This document shows positions 1 through 11,100 of a stretch of DNA of 64,000 nt, one piece after another; positions within the stretch are counted from its first letter, which is position 1; every line of letters begins with the position of its first letter. A program made the position numbers and the translations under genes. The notes beneath the pieces were generated by a model that saw only the letters and a list, made by a program, of their open reading frames with translations, was not told the origin of the DNA and did no database searches. Source of the stretch: Copromyces sp. CBS 386.78 (lineage: Eukaryota > Ascomycota > Sordariomycetes > Sordariales > Sordariaceae); contig MU839119.1 in assembly GCA_030685235.1 (NCBI GenBank), positions 62,001 through 126,000 of the forward strand, written 5' to 3'.

Positions 1-1037
1 TCCTCAACGCATCCCTCCTTCCCTTGCTTCCACAGCCCCTCCAAAAACTCACACGCCTCCCTCACCCCCCTCGTCACCATCTCGGCCCTCTTCTCGTCCA
101 TAAACAAGTTGAAATGGTTTCCCTCAACATGAATCACCTTGCGCACCATCCCCTCAGCATACTTTCCCCACCCCAGCAGCTCGTCCTTTCTATGCACATC
201 CGTCCTGGACACCTCACCCGCAGCCACCTGCTCCTCTTGCAGCGGCACATATTCCTTGGCCCTCAGCAGGACCACCGGCGGCGGCCCCATTTTCTTGGAA
301 GTTGCGCCATGCGAACCCTCCAAATCAAGATCATCCTCAGCAGAAGCAGAGCGCAGTACAGCGGGACGAGCAGCACATGGCCAAGTAGGCATGTCCCAGA
401 TCCCCACCATGCGCCCCGCGTGGTAAAAACACCTTATCACAGCCTCTTTGGTCTCAGGCTTGGTATGCGGACCCCACAGCATGGTAGTCGCGTTGGGACT
501 CGCAATCTTGACGTCCTGCGGATAGGACGAAGGGGAGGGGTTCATGCTGTCGATCATGACGATTCCCAGGACATTCAACTTCCTGGCCTTGGCCTTCTTT
601 TTACCGGTTTTTTGCGCTGCTGCTGCTGCTGCTGCCGCCTCTGCAGCGTTAAAATCCAGAACCTGCCTGGCCACTTCCACGCTGGTCATGCCGCCTTGGG
701 ACCAACCGCCCAGGATCAAGTCCCGTTCATTCTCTTTGTCACACCCTGCTTTGCTTGTCGGTCTGCTGCTGACTTTGCCATCGCATTGGTCGTCACCGAA
801 TAAGGTGTCGACTATGAAATTGAGGTAGGTCTTGCCCATCTCGGGAACCCCTCCTTCAAATGTGGACTTGGATGAGAAGTGTGGGTTGAAGATGCCGTAG
901 ACGGGACGGTGCAGGTCGGAGAGGCAGTAGTAGGCGTAGATTGTGCCGCCGCCGTCGTGCAGGAGGAAGAGAGGGGGGCGGCTGGTAGAGAGAGGGGTGA
1001 AGGGGGGTTGGATTAGGTTTGGGTTTCGGTGGAACAT
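1..1037 (-). CDS. Thioesterase-domain (alpha/beta hydrolase) protein, 3' end outside window
   Basis: A single uninterrupted frame of 345 codons starts at the ATG at 1037-1035 (context accaccATG) and runs off the left edge without a stop, so the C-terminus is missing. The N-terminal part has the LLHDGGG strand-turn typical of thioesterase folds. The nucleophile elbow GGWSQGG (about residue 120) supplies the G-x-S-x-G serine. VEGNHFNLF near the visible end is a good candidate for the catalytic His. This pattern is that of stand-alone thioesterases related to the release domain of non-reducing polyketide synthases, which hydrolyse acyl thioesters. Between them lies an Ala run coded by GCT/GCA repeats (about 605-650) followed by a Lys-rich stretch, probably a disordered insertion. 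The substrate cannot be told from the sequence; no PKS gene is visible nearby, so a role in secondary metabolism is only a possibility. Confidence 0.8.
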   Translation of the reverse strand, partial: MFHRNPNLIQPPFTPLSTSRPPLFLLHDGGGTIYAYYCLSDLHRPVYGIFNPHFSSKSTFEGGVPEMGKTYLNFIVDTLFGDDQCDGKVSSRPTSKAGCDKENERDLILGGWSQGGMTSVEVARQVLDFNAAEAAAAAAAAQKTGKKKAKARKLNVLGIVMIDSMNPSPSSYPQDVKIASPNATTMLWGPHTKPETKEAVIRCFYHAGRMVGIWDMPTWPCAARPAVLRSASAEDDLDLEGSHGATSKKMGPPPVVLLRAKEYVPLQEEQVAAGEVSRTDVHRKDELLGWGKYAEGMVRKVIHVEGNHFNLFMDEKRAEMVTRGVREACEFLEGLWKQGKEGCVE

Positions 1038-2154
1038 GGTGGTTGTTGTTCGTTGGGTTGATTGGTGTTTTGATGGGGATGGTAGGGCTGGGTATGGATA
1101 TTTGACTGTGTTATGCTTTGGCGGCAAGTTCGTTTCTTGTCGGTTCTTGTTTGGTGATGTTGAAAGAGGAAGAGGACGGCTTGGTCGGTAGGCTTTTATC
1201 CCCAGTGTTGTTTGCGACGCTGAGTTATTGTTGCGGCCCTTCACCAGCTCGTTTGTCGATTGTGGCTGGGCGAGTCACCAAGGTTATGACTGATGTAGTG
1301 ACTGTTTGCAGCTATGAGCCGTAAAGTGAAGCGCTGTTCAGGTTGTTTGTTGACAATCTCTGTGGGTAGGCAAAGTATCGTTGGTCTGGCCTCCTGGTGG
1401 TGAAGAGTTGAGATGACGTGTCCTGAATGGTTGCTGTCAAGGTGCAAGATCAGAAAATCCGCCGTGTTGAACCAAACGACAGAATTGGTTTTTGCGTGAA
1501 GGATACAAAGGGGCAGTGAGTGTAAAAAGATGAAAAGGGGATGAAGTGAACAAACCTCCACGATCCCCTTTGTCGTCTAGTGTACAGTATTGTAGATCAT
1601 AGCCCCTGACCGGCCAGCCCGGCTCCCGCTGACGGCCCCACGTCAAAAAATGCCCCGCTTTTGACGAACGGATTGCTTAGATGGGAATGTGTTCAAAGTC
1701 CGAAAGTTCCTTCATGTCAACATGGTGGCGGCGAGTACTGTGATATCGTACAAGAGATAGGGAATGTGAAAAAAATGCTGGTAGGGATATCACATACTAA
1801 AGAAAAATGGTGCCAGAAAAAAAAAAAAAAAACTATTTACCCCCGCCGCCCACCCGCTACCATTCATCTTCCCATGAAAACCGAAATGTTGTTTGAGAGG
1901 GGATAAGTAAACACACATATGCCTTGCCTGCCTTCCACTCAGTCTAAGCCCCTTGAACGCCAGTCCAGCACAGCCCGATGAAACCAGCCTCCCGTCCTGT
2001 AATGATAGATAGATAGTAACAAACCTCCTTTTTTCAACTTGACCGCCCGGCTATGCAAAACGCCATCTCATTCTTTTCCTTTCCCCCACATACAGTCTTG
2101 TCGACTTCCCATCACCATCTCCATCTCACCACCATCCCAGACCTCCAGGACATG
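1038..2154. other. Intergenic, no convincing gene
   Basis: This is the upstream region of the thioesterase gene and the 3' flank of the carrier gene. It contains a homopolymer A run near 1816-1833 and pyrimidine-rich DNA at 2050-2150. Short open frames occur on both strands but none has a good start, splice pattern or fungal codon use. Confidence 0.6.
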
Positions 2155-3892
2155 TTAAAACTCCCCAGCATCGCCCCCACCCCCAATAACCCCCGCGGTC
2201 CACAACCCAACCAGCCCCCACCAACTAACCTTCCACCCCCTCCACAGCCCATTCAGCCCTTGTCCCCTTCTATAAACCACCTGCGGCACGCTCTTATCCC
2301 CCTTCTTCTTGGCCGCCGCCGCCTTCCTCTTGGCCGCAGCCGTCATCGGCGCCGCATGCGACCCTTCCTCATTGACAATGACATACATGGTTCCAAACAA
2401 CCCGTTGTATCTACCCAGGGGCACAATCGTTTCCATCTGTGTTTCGTCTTCTCCACCCTTTTCCAGCGCCGCAGCAGCAGCAGCAGCAGCAGCCGCCGCC
2501 CTCCGGCTCTTGGTAACAGTCGGCACCGTGGGTTCCAGCGCCGCGACGTACTGCGGCGAGGATAAGACGGCCGCTTGACCGCGTCGCAGGACGGTTTCGA
2601 GGGGGAGCTTGATGAATAAAGCGACGGTGGAGGAGCAGAACTTGGCAATGGAAAAGGCCACGGGGGAGACTTCGCGGTCGATCATGAAGCGCGAGCGCAA
2701 GACCAAAGGCGTGGAGAGCATGAAGAAGGGGTGGATGAGGGAGTGCAGGACCGTGGGAATGAAGAGGGCGGCGGGGCAGAGGTACGAGGGGAGAGAGCGG
2801 AGGGTGGAGAGGGTGCGGCGGGAGCCGCGGGAGACCGAGGTTAGGACGAGGCTAGGTGGTTGCACTTGTTAGCTGTGGTGATTTGGGGCAAGGGGAGGGA
2901 GGAAAACATACCGTGTCCGGACCAGGTCCACAGGAGAAAGGATCACGCCCGTGATGGCGGCAGCAGCGCCAGCGACGAAAAGGGATGCCCATGGATATGG
3001 CGACGCAATGTCGACTAACCGGTCCAGGTCACCTCGTACGCCCAGATCAGGAACGTTGAAGAGTGCGCTGAGCAAACTTCGCGACCAATTCTCTAGCAGG
3101 GACTGCAGAACCGAGTAGATAAACGTCGCGTTGTGTCCCTTCCACACACCCCACGCTCCTTCCTTCTGCCATAGCTGCGCAATCACCTCGAGCACCGAAT
3201 TGGGCGTGCGCAAAGTGAGTTGGTGTTCTGGGACTTGTTTGCTGGGGGTGCGTGTCGTCGATGCGCCGGGGCTCGCATCTCTTGGTCTTGCTCCTCCTCC
3301 TGAGCGACTTGTAGATGGCGAGGCTGGTCGGTTGGGGACCTTGGCTGTGAAAAAGGAGGCCATTTCATCTTGGTCCGAGTCGGAATCGTAGGGGGATGGT
3401 GTGTCCTGATGGTCCGTTGTTAGCCGGGCTCTATCTATCTTGCTCGCGTGACCTTCCATTGTACGATGAACAACGTACCTCATCATACATGCGAATCTTT
3501 TGGTTCGTCGCCGCCTTGTGCTTTGCCTGCTCTCGCGCGAGAGCCTCAAGCCCTCCCACGTCGTCCTGGGCGCGGACCTGCATGATGGTCTTGGCCACCT
3601 CGAAGGGCTGGGCCATAAAGACAGACATGTACTTCCATAGCAGCTCGTCGAGGACTTCCTTGACTGTCGACATGACCGAGGGCGATTGGTCGGTCAGGTA
3701 CTCCTTGTAGTCGATGTCCATGTCGGAGAAGATGGTTCGCGCCTTGGAGGCATAGTTGTCGGTCGCATTTCCCTGGGTGAAGGCATGGGGACCGGGTGCC
3801 GTCATGGGCTCGACTGCGGGCTCGCCAATGGTGGGCGGGATGTAGTATGGTCTGAGGGGGTTGATGACCCCTTGATTGTGGTTGTGCGCCAT
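2155..3892 (-). CDS. Modified mitochondrial carrier, Ugo1/SLC25A46-like outer-membrane fusion protein
   Basis: Three exons fit in phase: 3892-3479, 3405-2912 and 2851-2155 (1605 nt, 534 aa). The introns use gtacgt...cag and gtatgt...tag. Three mitochondrial carrier P-x-[DE]-x-x-[KR] signatures are visible: PFEVAK (about residue 100), SPVDLVR at the end of exon 2, and PLETVLR in exon 3. Repeats are degenerate, the N-terminus is long and polar, and an Ala run (GCT/GCA repeats near 2480) interrupts the last third. Such degenerate carriers belong to the Ugo1/SLC25A46 group, which sits in the mitochondrial outer membrane and takes part in mitochondrial fusion rather than solute exchange. The splice choice at 2853/2852 (acctag) is the only one joining exon 2 and exon 3 without a stop. 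Another atypical SLC25 member is possible; the carrier fold is secure. Confidence 0.82.
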
Positions 3893-5790
3893 ATTATCAA
3901 TTGTTGTGGTCGTGGTCGTATGTGGTGATGGTGGTGGTGCAGCTATTCGCAGGTTGTTTCAGACGCCGAGGTTTGCATGACGAGATGGAGATGGAGTCGA
4001 GTCGAACCTGGAAGCGAAGATCCTCGATGAACGTTATCTCAGCACTCAGACCTCTAATTCGGGGCGCGACGCACGGACCTGATTACACCATAAAAATTAA
4101 TTTATCGATTAAATGCCGTGACTACTGTTTTGGGTAATATTTTTGACATGCGCCCCAAGAGGTCTGAGTTCTCGATGCAGAAAACCCTTAGTCTAAGTAA
4201 AAATACCTTAGGTATCCAGCCAGATTTGACACCACCAACACCACCAACATCACCAACATCACCATAACTCCATCATGCAAAGACTATATTACCTAACTAA
4301 CTTAGACGAAAGATAAGAAGTTAAAGAGGGAAGAAAACCCGGAAGGGAGGGATGAACGCGAGGCCTGGGTTTTCTACCTAGACTTCTAGAAGCCAGGACC
4401 AGAACCTTAGAGATTTAGTGAATGGAAACCTGGTGAATGGAAGCCAACCTTCGTGAACAAGGTCCAGCCTTCGTGAATAGAACCCATGCCTTCGTAAATG
4501 GGAACCTTAACGACTAGTATATACTTAGATGGTACCAGCCGTCGTTATAAACTCCTCTTCCAGGGGCAGCCGATACGAGAAAAGTAAATGTACCCGGGGC
4601 TTGAGAATGCCTTACAGATTATATATGGAAATTTTCAGAAAGTTGGGATGAAAAAAAGTGCCAATATTGAACACTATGGTCGCGACCTATTTTCTGATAA
4701 TTATCATTTTCACCCCCTTGACGATAGAACTTATACTTCTAAGCACATTGACAAAAAAAGAATTACACCATGAAAACCGCCGTGAAATTCTCTACCTCTG
4801 TGCATATTTGCATTCTTCATTATGTCCTGTGGTGTTGTCGCAATTTGGAAGTGAAGCCAAATTTCTGCATGGATTTTGGGTATTTTTACCGAGACTCGGG
4901 GTTTTCCGCATCGAGAACTCAGACCTCTTTTTTGGGCGTTCTCAGTCAATACATACAAATACACTGAAAGAAACGGTGCACGGACCACGAGCTGGAAACA
5001 TTGGAAAGATTCAATTGAGCAGGCGGCTGGCAATTGGGAATAATTTGGTCATTTTCAATCGATCAATGACATGGACTGGAATTGGAATTGCTCTTGGCCG
5101 AAAAAAGAAAAAAAAAAGGTTGATGGACTTCCACTTTGTACCGAAATCTCCGATAACAGTTTTCGATTCTGAGACAACATGTCGAATCGAAGCTGGATCG
5201 ATCACAATGGGATGCTGAGTGTTTGCTTTTTTGCGCATTGTGATAACCCCGCATACATCGAGCACATTTCTTATTTCTGATGTCGTCTTGTGATGGCCAA
5301 GTTCCCCAGAAGTTGTGTTGCGAATCGCGTCCCTTTGTTGAAATAGAGGCGCTTGTTGTTTGCCATGATTTGTTAGCTGAATACTACTCGGAGCCGAGCA
5401 CAACACGATTGGAAAACGAAGGGATTCCAACCTTTGACAACCATTGGCCTGTAACATTTCGAGGTTTTGTACTTTTTTTTTTTGTTTTCTGCGTCGCAAT
5501 GTCAACTTGGATCTTTTGTATTTGTAGACGATGACCGATAATTGATAATTCCCGAGAATCCCCATCCCGGTCGCGAGGTCCAGGTCCGGTCCCGGAAAAC
5601 CGTCTCCTCCACTTCCAACGACCGACTCCGTTCCCGCGGGCCGCATTGGATCTGGGATCATTCGGATCTCCATAATCTTGCCGCAACTCCAGTCACCAAC
5701 CACTCGGGCATTCAATTGTCTCGAATACCATAATTCCCGTCTTTCCTCGACACCCCTTTGCGACCCGGTTGCGCCCAACCAGAAAACGCA
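3893..5790. other. Intergenic region with fold-back repeats
   Basis: About 1.9 kb separates divergently transcribed carrier and ferredoxin genes. No coding exon is supported. It holds three related inverted segments (separate entry) and a short degenerate run of 'ccttcgtgaa..' units at 4440-4500. The part from 4080 to 5100 is more AT-rich than the flanks. Open frames on either strand here look like chance frames. Confidence 0.55.
4024..4938. repeat. Fold-back (inverted) repeat family, three copies
   Basis: A motif containing ACTCAGACCTCT and GGGCG occurs at about 4024-4066, in inverse orientation at 4149-4208, and again in the first orientation at 4881-4938. The second and third copies match over roughly 55-60 bp, including CTGAGTTCTCGATGC and the flanking GTAAAAATACC, so they can pair as long imperfect inverted repeats around a 670-bp spacer. 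This looks like the ends of a decayed MITE-type element. I see no clear target duplication. Confidence 0.5.
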
Positions 5791-6516
5791 ATGTCGACCC
5801 CGCGAGTTCTCAGGCAGAGCCTCCAAAGGCTCGCACAGCATGCCCGGTGCTACAGCAAGACCACCACCACCACCACGTCCGCCTCTCTCCGATCCGCAGC
5901 CCAGACACAGCAGCAGCAGCAGCAGCAGCAGCAGCTGCAGCGTCTGCCTACCGCGTGGTCGACACCATTCGTTGCGGCGGCGCGCCGTTCGCTTTCCACC
6001 TCTTCCGCTCTCCAGCACGGCCACGTTGATCCTCCCAAGCCTGGTGAAGAGTGAGTCCAGTTGAATCGCATTCCCTTCCCCAACGCCGCAACCTAGTCTA
6101 GTCCCCCCAACGCAACGCAACGCAACGCAACGCCTACTAACACCCTATGTGCGCCGCCCGCCCCACCCAGACTCTACGTAACATTCATCGACAAAGACAA
6201 CCACACGCACCGCCTCGCCGTCTCAGCAGGCGACAACCTCCTCGACATCGCGCAAGCGCACGACCTGGAGATGGAAGGCGCCTGCGGCGGCTCCTGCGCC
6301 TGCTCGACCTGCCACGTGATCGTGCAGGACCAGGACATGTACGACCGCATGCCGGAGCCCGACGACGACGAGAACGACATGTTGGATTTGGCCTTTGGTC
6401 TGACCGAGACGAGCCGCTTGGGGTGCCAGGTGCACATGACCAAGGAGCTGGATGGCCTGGTGGTCAAGTTGCCGAGCATGACGAGGAATTTGCAGGCTAG
6501 TGATTTCAAGTCTTAG
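5791..6516 (+). CDS. Mitochondrial adrenodoxin-type [2Fe-2S] ferredoxin
   Basis: Two exons, 5791-6050 and 6171-6516, give 201 aa. The intron is gtgagt...cccag with a CTACTAAC branch site and a CGCAA pentamer repeat. The start is the ATG at 5791. The N-terminus is Arg/Ser/Thr-rich without acidic residues, as expected of a mitochondrial presequence, and carries a nine-Gln run (CAG repeat near 5908-5938). The mature domain begins YVTFIDKD and contains the ligand cysteines C125-x5-C131-x2-C134 (ACGGSCACSTC) and C172 (RLGCQ), plus the acidic stretch MPEPDDDEND that binds the reductase. This family (yeast Yah1, human FDX2) passes electrons from ferredoxin reductase to iron-sulfur cluster and heme A synthesis in the matrix. 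Length and motif order are normal for a fungal orthologue. Confidence 0.93.
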
Positions 6517-7098
6517 AATAGACTTGGATTTATTTAGAGGTGTTGGCTGGGTGCATGATCACATGGAAAGAGGGAGGGAGGTGTAATGTGGAAGAGGAGG
6601 GGGGGAGGCAAGGCGGAAAAGGTGGGAAGAGACGAGACGAGACGAGACGAGACGACTTGTGCGATAGGGTTGTAGGATTGATTGTTCGAGGGGGAAGAAA
6701 AAGAAGGATCTAGTGGAATACATTTGGCAGCACAACATACTAGATCCGGTCCGTTTTCCATCTGTCTCAGGTCTTCTATTCTAGGCGGGGAGGGCGTTAA
6801 GCCATGTGGTATCATCCGAGGAGGCTTGTAAATGGGTTCAACTGGTGCCCATGTTGGCATTATCAAGGAGTGTGCGTTTTGGTCAGATGGACCTTGAGGC
6901 TTTGATGCCTTTGGAGATATGGTGCCATGGAGAATATGGATTTGCGAGACATGTTCCACCTGAGCTTGTATATCTTTCAAGTACTTGCCCGAAATCAAGG
7001 GCAGGGGATTGTATATAAGAATTACAATATGCAAACAAAACGAAAATCACCACTCTACACCAGCGTGCCTCCGCCTTTCGTGCCACTCTAGAGACCTC
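6517..7098. other. Convergent 3' flanks
   Basis: The ferredoxin (+) and Rrp15 (-) genes end towards each other across 580 bp. Apart from a GAGAC pentamer repeat at about 6638-6655 nothing stands out; it is probably two 3' untranslated regions. Confidence 0.6.
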
Positions 7099-8139
7099 TT
7101 ACGCCTCCTCCAACCCCCCCTTCTTCAACCCCCCACCACCGCTCGCAATCAAATCCAAGAACCCCTTCCTGCTCATCTCGGTAACCTTCTCCTCCCTCCT
7201 CTTAACACCCACAATGCCCTCCTGTCTCGCCTCCCTCTCCGCCTGCATGGCTTTAACCTGCGCCGCCCTAACCGCATTGAAAAGCTTAACCACACCTCTC
7301 TGCGCCGTCTTCCTCAGCCGGCGTTCCGTCTCCAGAATCTGCCCCGTCGTCTGCTCGCCCTCTTTACCATCAGGGATCTCCTCGATCTCGCCCGTCTGCA
7401 TGTTTAGGGTTCTGGTCTTGCTAGGAACCAAAACGTCGCGCACACGGCCCTTTTCAAAGGCCAGACGCTTCTGCTCGCGCAGCCTCTTGCGCGCTTTGGC
7501 TTCCAGAGCGGCGTCTACGAGCGACTTGGCGGCTGCGGCAGACTCGGATGAACGAGCGACGATGGGGTCCGCACGCCGAGAGGCGGGTAGCTTGGAGGAG
7601 AGCATCTTTGTGATGGAGGTGGCAAAGGCTTCGGGGTCGTTGCGCTTGGATTTTGTGTTGTTCTTGCTGTTCTCAGCGTCGGAGCCGTCGAGGTCAAATT
7701 CATCGTCGTCGTCGAGGTCGTCGGAGCCTAGGTCGGAGGCACCGCCATCTAACGAGTCGTCGTCTGAGGAATCTGGGGCGTCTTTGGCGATGAACTTTTT
7801 GGGTTTTTGTAGTGTAGACTTGGGCTGCTTGGACTTCTGCTTCTTTGATGACTGTTCGGTCTCCGAGTCGAACTGTTGGGCTTCGGAATCAGAGTCGAAG
7901 TTGTCTGTGGATGCGCCATCGTCGGCCAAGAGGTTGTCTAGGTCTTCGTCGTCGGAGTCGAGGAGGTGGCCGGGAACGGTGGCATTGGCACCGGTGCCCT
8001 TTCCGACGCTTTCGTTGTCGGATTCCTCCTCCTCTGAACTACTGTGGTAGGCGGCCAATGCTTGGGCTTTCTGCTTCTTGGACGGGCGGACCGGCTTGCC
8101 CTTGCTGCTGGGGCCTTCTTTGCGCTTGGACATGCCCAT
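7099..8139 (-). CDS. Rrp15-like ribosomal RNA processing protein
   Basis: A single exon of 346 aa starts at the ATG at 8139; a second Met lies two codons in. The N-terminal half is a long acidic Ser/Asp/Glu-rich region with Lys patches, typical of nucleolar proteins. The C-terminal half carries the conserved Rrp15 core: FATSITKMLSSKLP (about residue 180), a stretch RVRDVLVP, and LRKTAQRGVVKLFNAVRAAQ followed by a basic tail. Yeast Rrp15 is a nucleolar pre-60S factor needed for 27S pre-rRNA processing. Codon use is strongly C/G-ending and there is no sign of an intron. Confidence 0.9.
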   Translation of the reverse strand: MGMSKRKEGPSSKGKPVRPSKKQKAQALAAYHSSSEEEESDNESVGKGTGANATVPGHLLDSDDEDLDNLLADDGASTDNFDSDSEAQQFDSETEQSSKKQKSKQPKSTLQKPKKFIAKDAPDSSDDDSLDGGASDLGSDDLDDDDEFDLDGSDAENSKNNTKSKRNDPEAFATSITKMLSSKLPASRRADPIVARSSESAAAAKSLVDAALEAKARKRLREQKRLAFEKGRVRDVLVPSKTRTLNMQTGEIEEIPDGKEGEQTTGQILETERRLRKTAQRGVVKLFNAVRAAQVKAMQAEREARQEGIVGVKRREEKVTEMSRKGFLDLIASGGGGLKKGGLEEA

Positions 8140-11100
8140 GGTTGTGGTTGTGTGTGTGTGTTTGTGTCTGGTTCGATTGGAAGTAGGTTGTATGTGAATT
8201 AGGAAGGAGACTGGATCGTGGTTGTGGTGGAAGGTGGTGGCCGATCTGGAAGCAAATACAGAATTGTTTATCGCAGATTGTGAGATGCAAGGCAGTGAGA
8301 TGGTCGAGGTTCGGAGCGCAGGTCGCTCCATTCGAAACTTCCCAATTGCTGCGGTTGCTCTCCACTCAGAAAATTTTGGCGGTCGCGGCTGGCAATATTC
8401 CCAGAGGCCTGGTCCCTGTTTTGGGCGATCCACTCTGAATGGAGCCACTGTCAGACATTGCCAGGTCATTGGCATCCCTACCGAAACAGTTCGACATGCA
8501 TACATTTGACCCATGAACGGACGGCAGCGACATCACGGTTGCTTCATGTCCTCTTGCTGTAGTACACCAAAGCAGGACAGCTCCTGCCATTCATGCAGCG
8601 CGCTTCTGCAGTACAGCCTACTCTTCAGAACCGGTTTGAACCCAAGGCAGACAAACGCATGCAAGTACCATCTCGCGCCGAGGGTCTTCACTTCTCTTTT
8701 TAACCGTCCAAAATGCCCTATTTGGGAAATTCTCTAGCTTTGCTAACAGGAACATCGGGGGTACCTGTTGCTACTGCCTTCTTACCGTGAAGGCAGATGT
8801 ACTTTTAAGTCTCGTGCACGGCAGGTAGTGACTCTGGTTAGCTTGAGGGAATTATGGCTTTTTGGACGGTGGAAAAAGACTCGGAAAATGTACATACGAG
8901 GAATGCTGGTAGTTGCCATTCCCGTTGCTTGTCTCTTTCCTTTTCCACAACTTTGCGTGTAAACGTGAACTTGGGGGGTTGGCGTGGTTACCAATGAAGA
9001 CCGGTGCCATGGAGCAGAATGAGTACCGTGTTGAGGGGTAGAAGCAATGAAAGTACAAGGTGAACTTGTTGATATCTTGAGCTAGAAACAGCCCGATGAA
9101 AAGGATTCGTGTTAGCACCACCATCGCCATCCCCCGAAGTCTCGTGACATCCGAGGACCAAGCCCGTCCAACACGGCAGCTTCAGCATCTACCTATCCAA
9201 CATGGGTTAGTTATACGTTCTATCTGCCTTCGAGGATTCAACTGACCGGTATCTAGCTTCCCAACATCATCAACCAGCATAAGACCATGACCTACATGAC
9301 GTTCCGATCATCAAGAGAACAGCGGTTTTGAACCACGCAGATGTGATCAATCGACATCACGATGGGTAGGTCAATGCATTTATTGATGAGAGAAGGACAA
9401 CATGGGCTTCACCCATTCTCAGAGGTTCAAGTGCTGTGGCCTCAAGAGTGTCGCATGGTAGACCAAGGTACCTTATCTTCATGTGATGCCTCATCAATAC
9501 AACACCAGATGCCTTTGGGCTCAACAATGCCGTCGGCCGGGCAAGGAGGCTATGTCGACAAGGCTAGCACCACTGCCCGCGCCTGAGTGACACCAAATAC
9601 TCCAGACTTTCCGTGCTGTGACTTGTGTGGCACATGGACTATCCATGGCCTGTCATCTTCAAGCCTCCTAACGCCTATCTGCTGTACCCAACATCTGTCG
9701 TCTCTAAGCTGGAGAACGCCATAAAGATGGCTTGAACTCAGAGCCATATACACATCAATACTGGAAAGTTCGTTAGCGCGGGACTTCATAGGGTACTCTT
9801 CGCAACTCAACCACCCTACCACGAATTTTCATGCAAGAAGCTGGTATCAACCCGATGCGTTTTACCCATTTCATACATGCTCTCTAAGTTTTCCCTTTGG
9901 ATGTGGTTATCCCGTTCGTTGTTTTGTTGTGAAGTTTTGCATCCCCCTATCAGAACCGCTAACAAACTTTCCAGCATTAACGTTCGTATAAGTCATGTCG
10001 GTGCTTGATCTCAGTGATCGGGTACAGCAAGTTCTGTGCTTAATGAGTCTCGCAACAACCATCACGACGACCTAACTCCCAACCTACAACAACGTCCTGC
10101 GAAACCCGATAAAGCTCGACCCCGAATAATACAGCGGCAAGGTCAAGTACTTGCCTCAATGGCCCAAGATCCATCCCGATTAGAATCCAGGACACCTCAA
10201 CAACCCCGAACGTCTATGGATCTTTGGACATTCGATTATGGTCTTGTCTAGAGGACCGTCAGCAATAGGGAGCGTTGATGTTTTCATTGTCTGATGGTTT
10301 GGCTTCTCAAGATTTGTGTTCTAAGGGTTCGTCCTCGCTGGGCTCGTCTTCACAGCGTATGTCGTCGCAGTGTTCATTTTTGGGAGGGTACATGCTTGGA
10401 CGGTTCATCTTTCCACTGTCTGCCCTCCGACGTTCTGTCCTCCAACGGCCCAGCTTCCTGACGGGCCGATTGCAATGGCTTTCAAGAAACATGCAGTGTG
10501 AGACATTCCTGGCAGTGTCAAGTGGTGTCCAACCCGTCGCTGCGGCCATCGTGATGACTAACGCACTCGTCCTCGTACAATGTCAGAGACAGGGACGGTT
10601 GTGACATGTACCGTCGATGCAAGGTCAGAGATGCCGAGAACAAGTGGGCAAAGCTGCCACGTGGCTGCCTACCTCTACCAGCCCATGTGAAGATGTACCG
10701 ATGCTTGGTGGAGGTTGTTCTGTATGTACCTACTTGATCACGATTCTCATGCAAAGGAAACCGGAATTCTCGATGTGCACGCAACACACAACAAGATTAT
10801 TTGGGCAGGAGAGACTGGTACGGCGTCCGAGCATCTCGACGACAGATGAGTGCACGCCAGCATGCTTTTCGACGTGATGGAGCCGAGATTCTGGAAGGAG
10901 AGAGACACTGAAGCGCTACAGCAAACCTACTTGCCAGCTGCTATGGAGTCTAATGGTCGTTAGTAACTGCCAGGGTTCCCTTCTATTCGGTCTTGTGCCG
11001 GAGATCACCGGATCTCAGCGGCATAGTCAATTTTCAGATCGCCCCTTCCACCTTTAAATTGGTATGAGGAAATTGAGTTCTGTAGGTTGGTGGGCGACGA

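Noticed and set aside
5011..6120. A 369-codon minus-strand frame opposite the ferredoxin gene
   Set aside because: It is antisense to the ferredoxin first exon and its leader, includes poly-Leu/Phe from CAG/polyA tracts, and has poor codon use.
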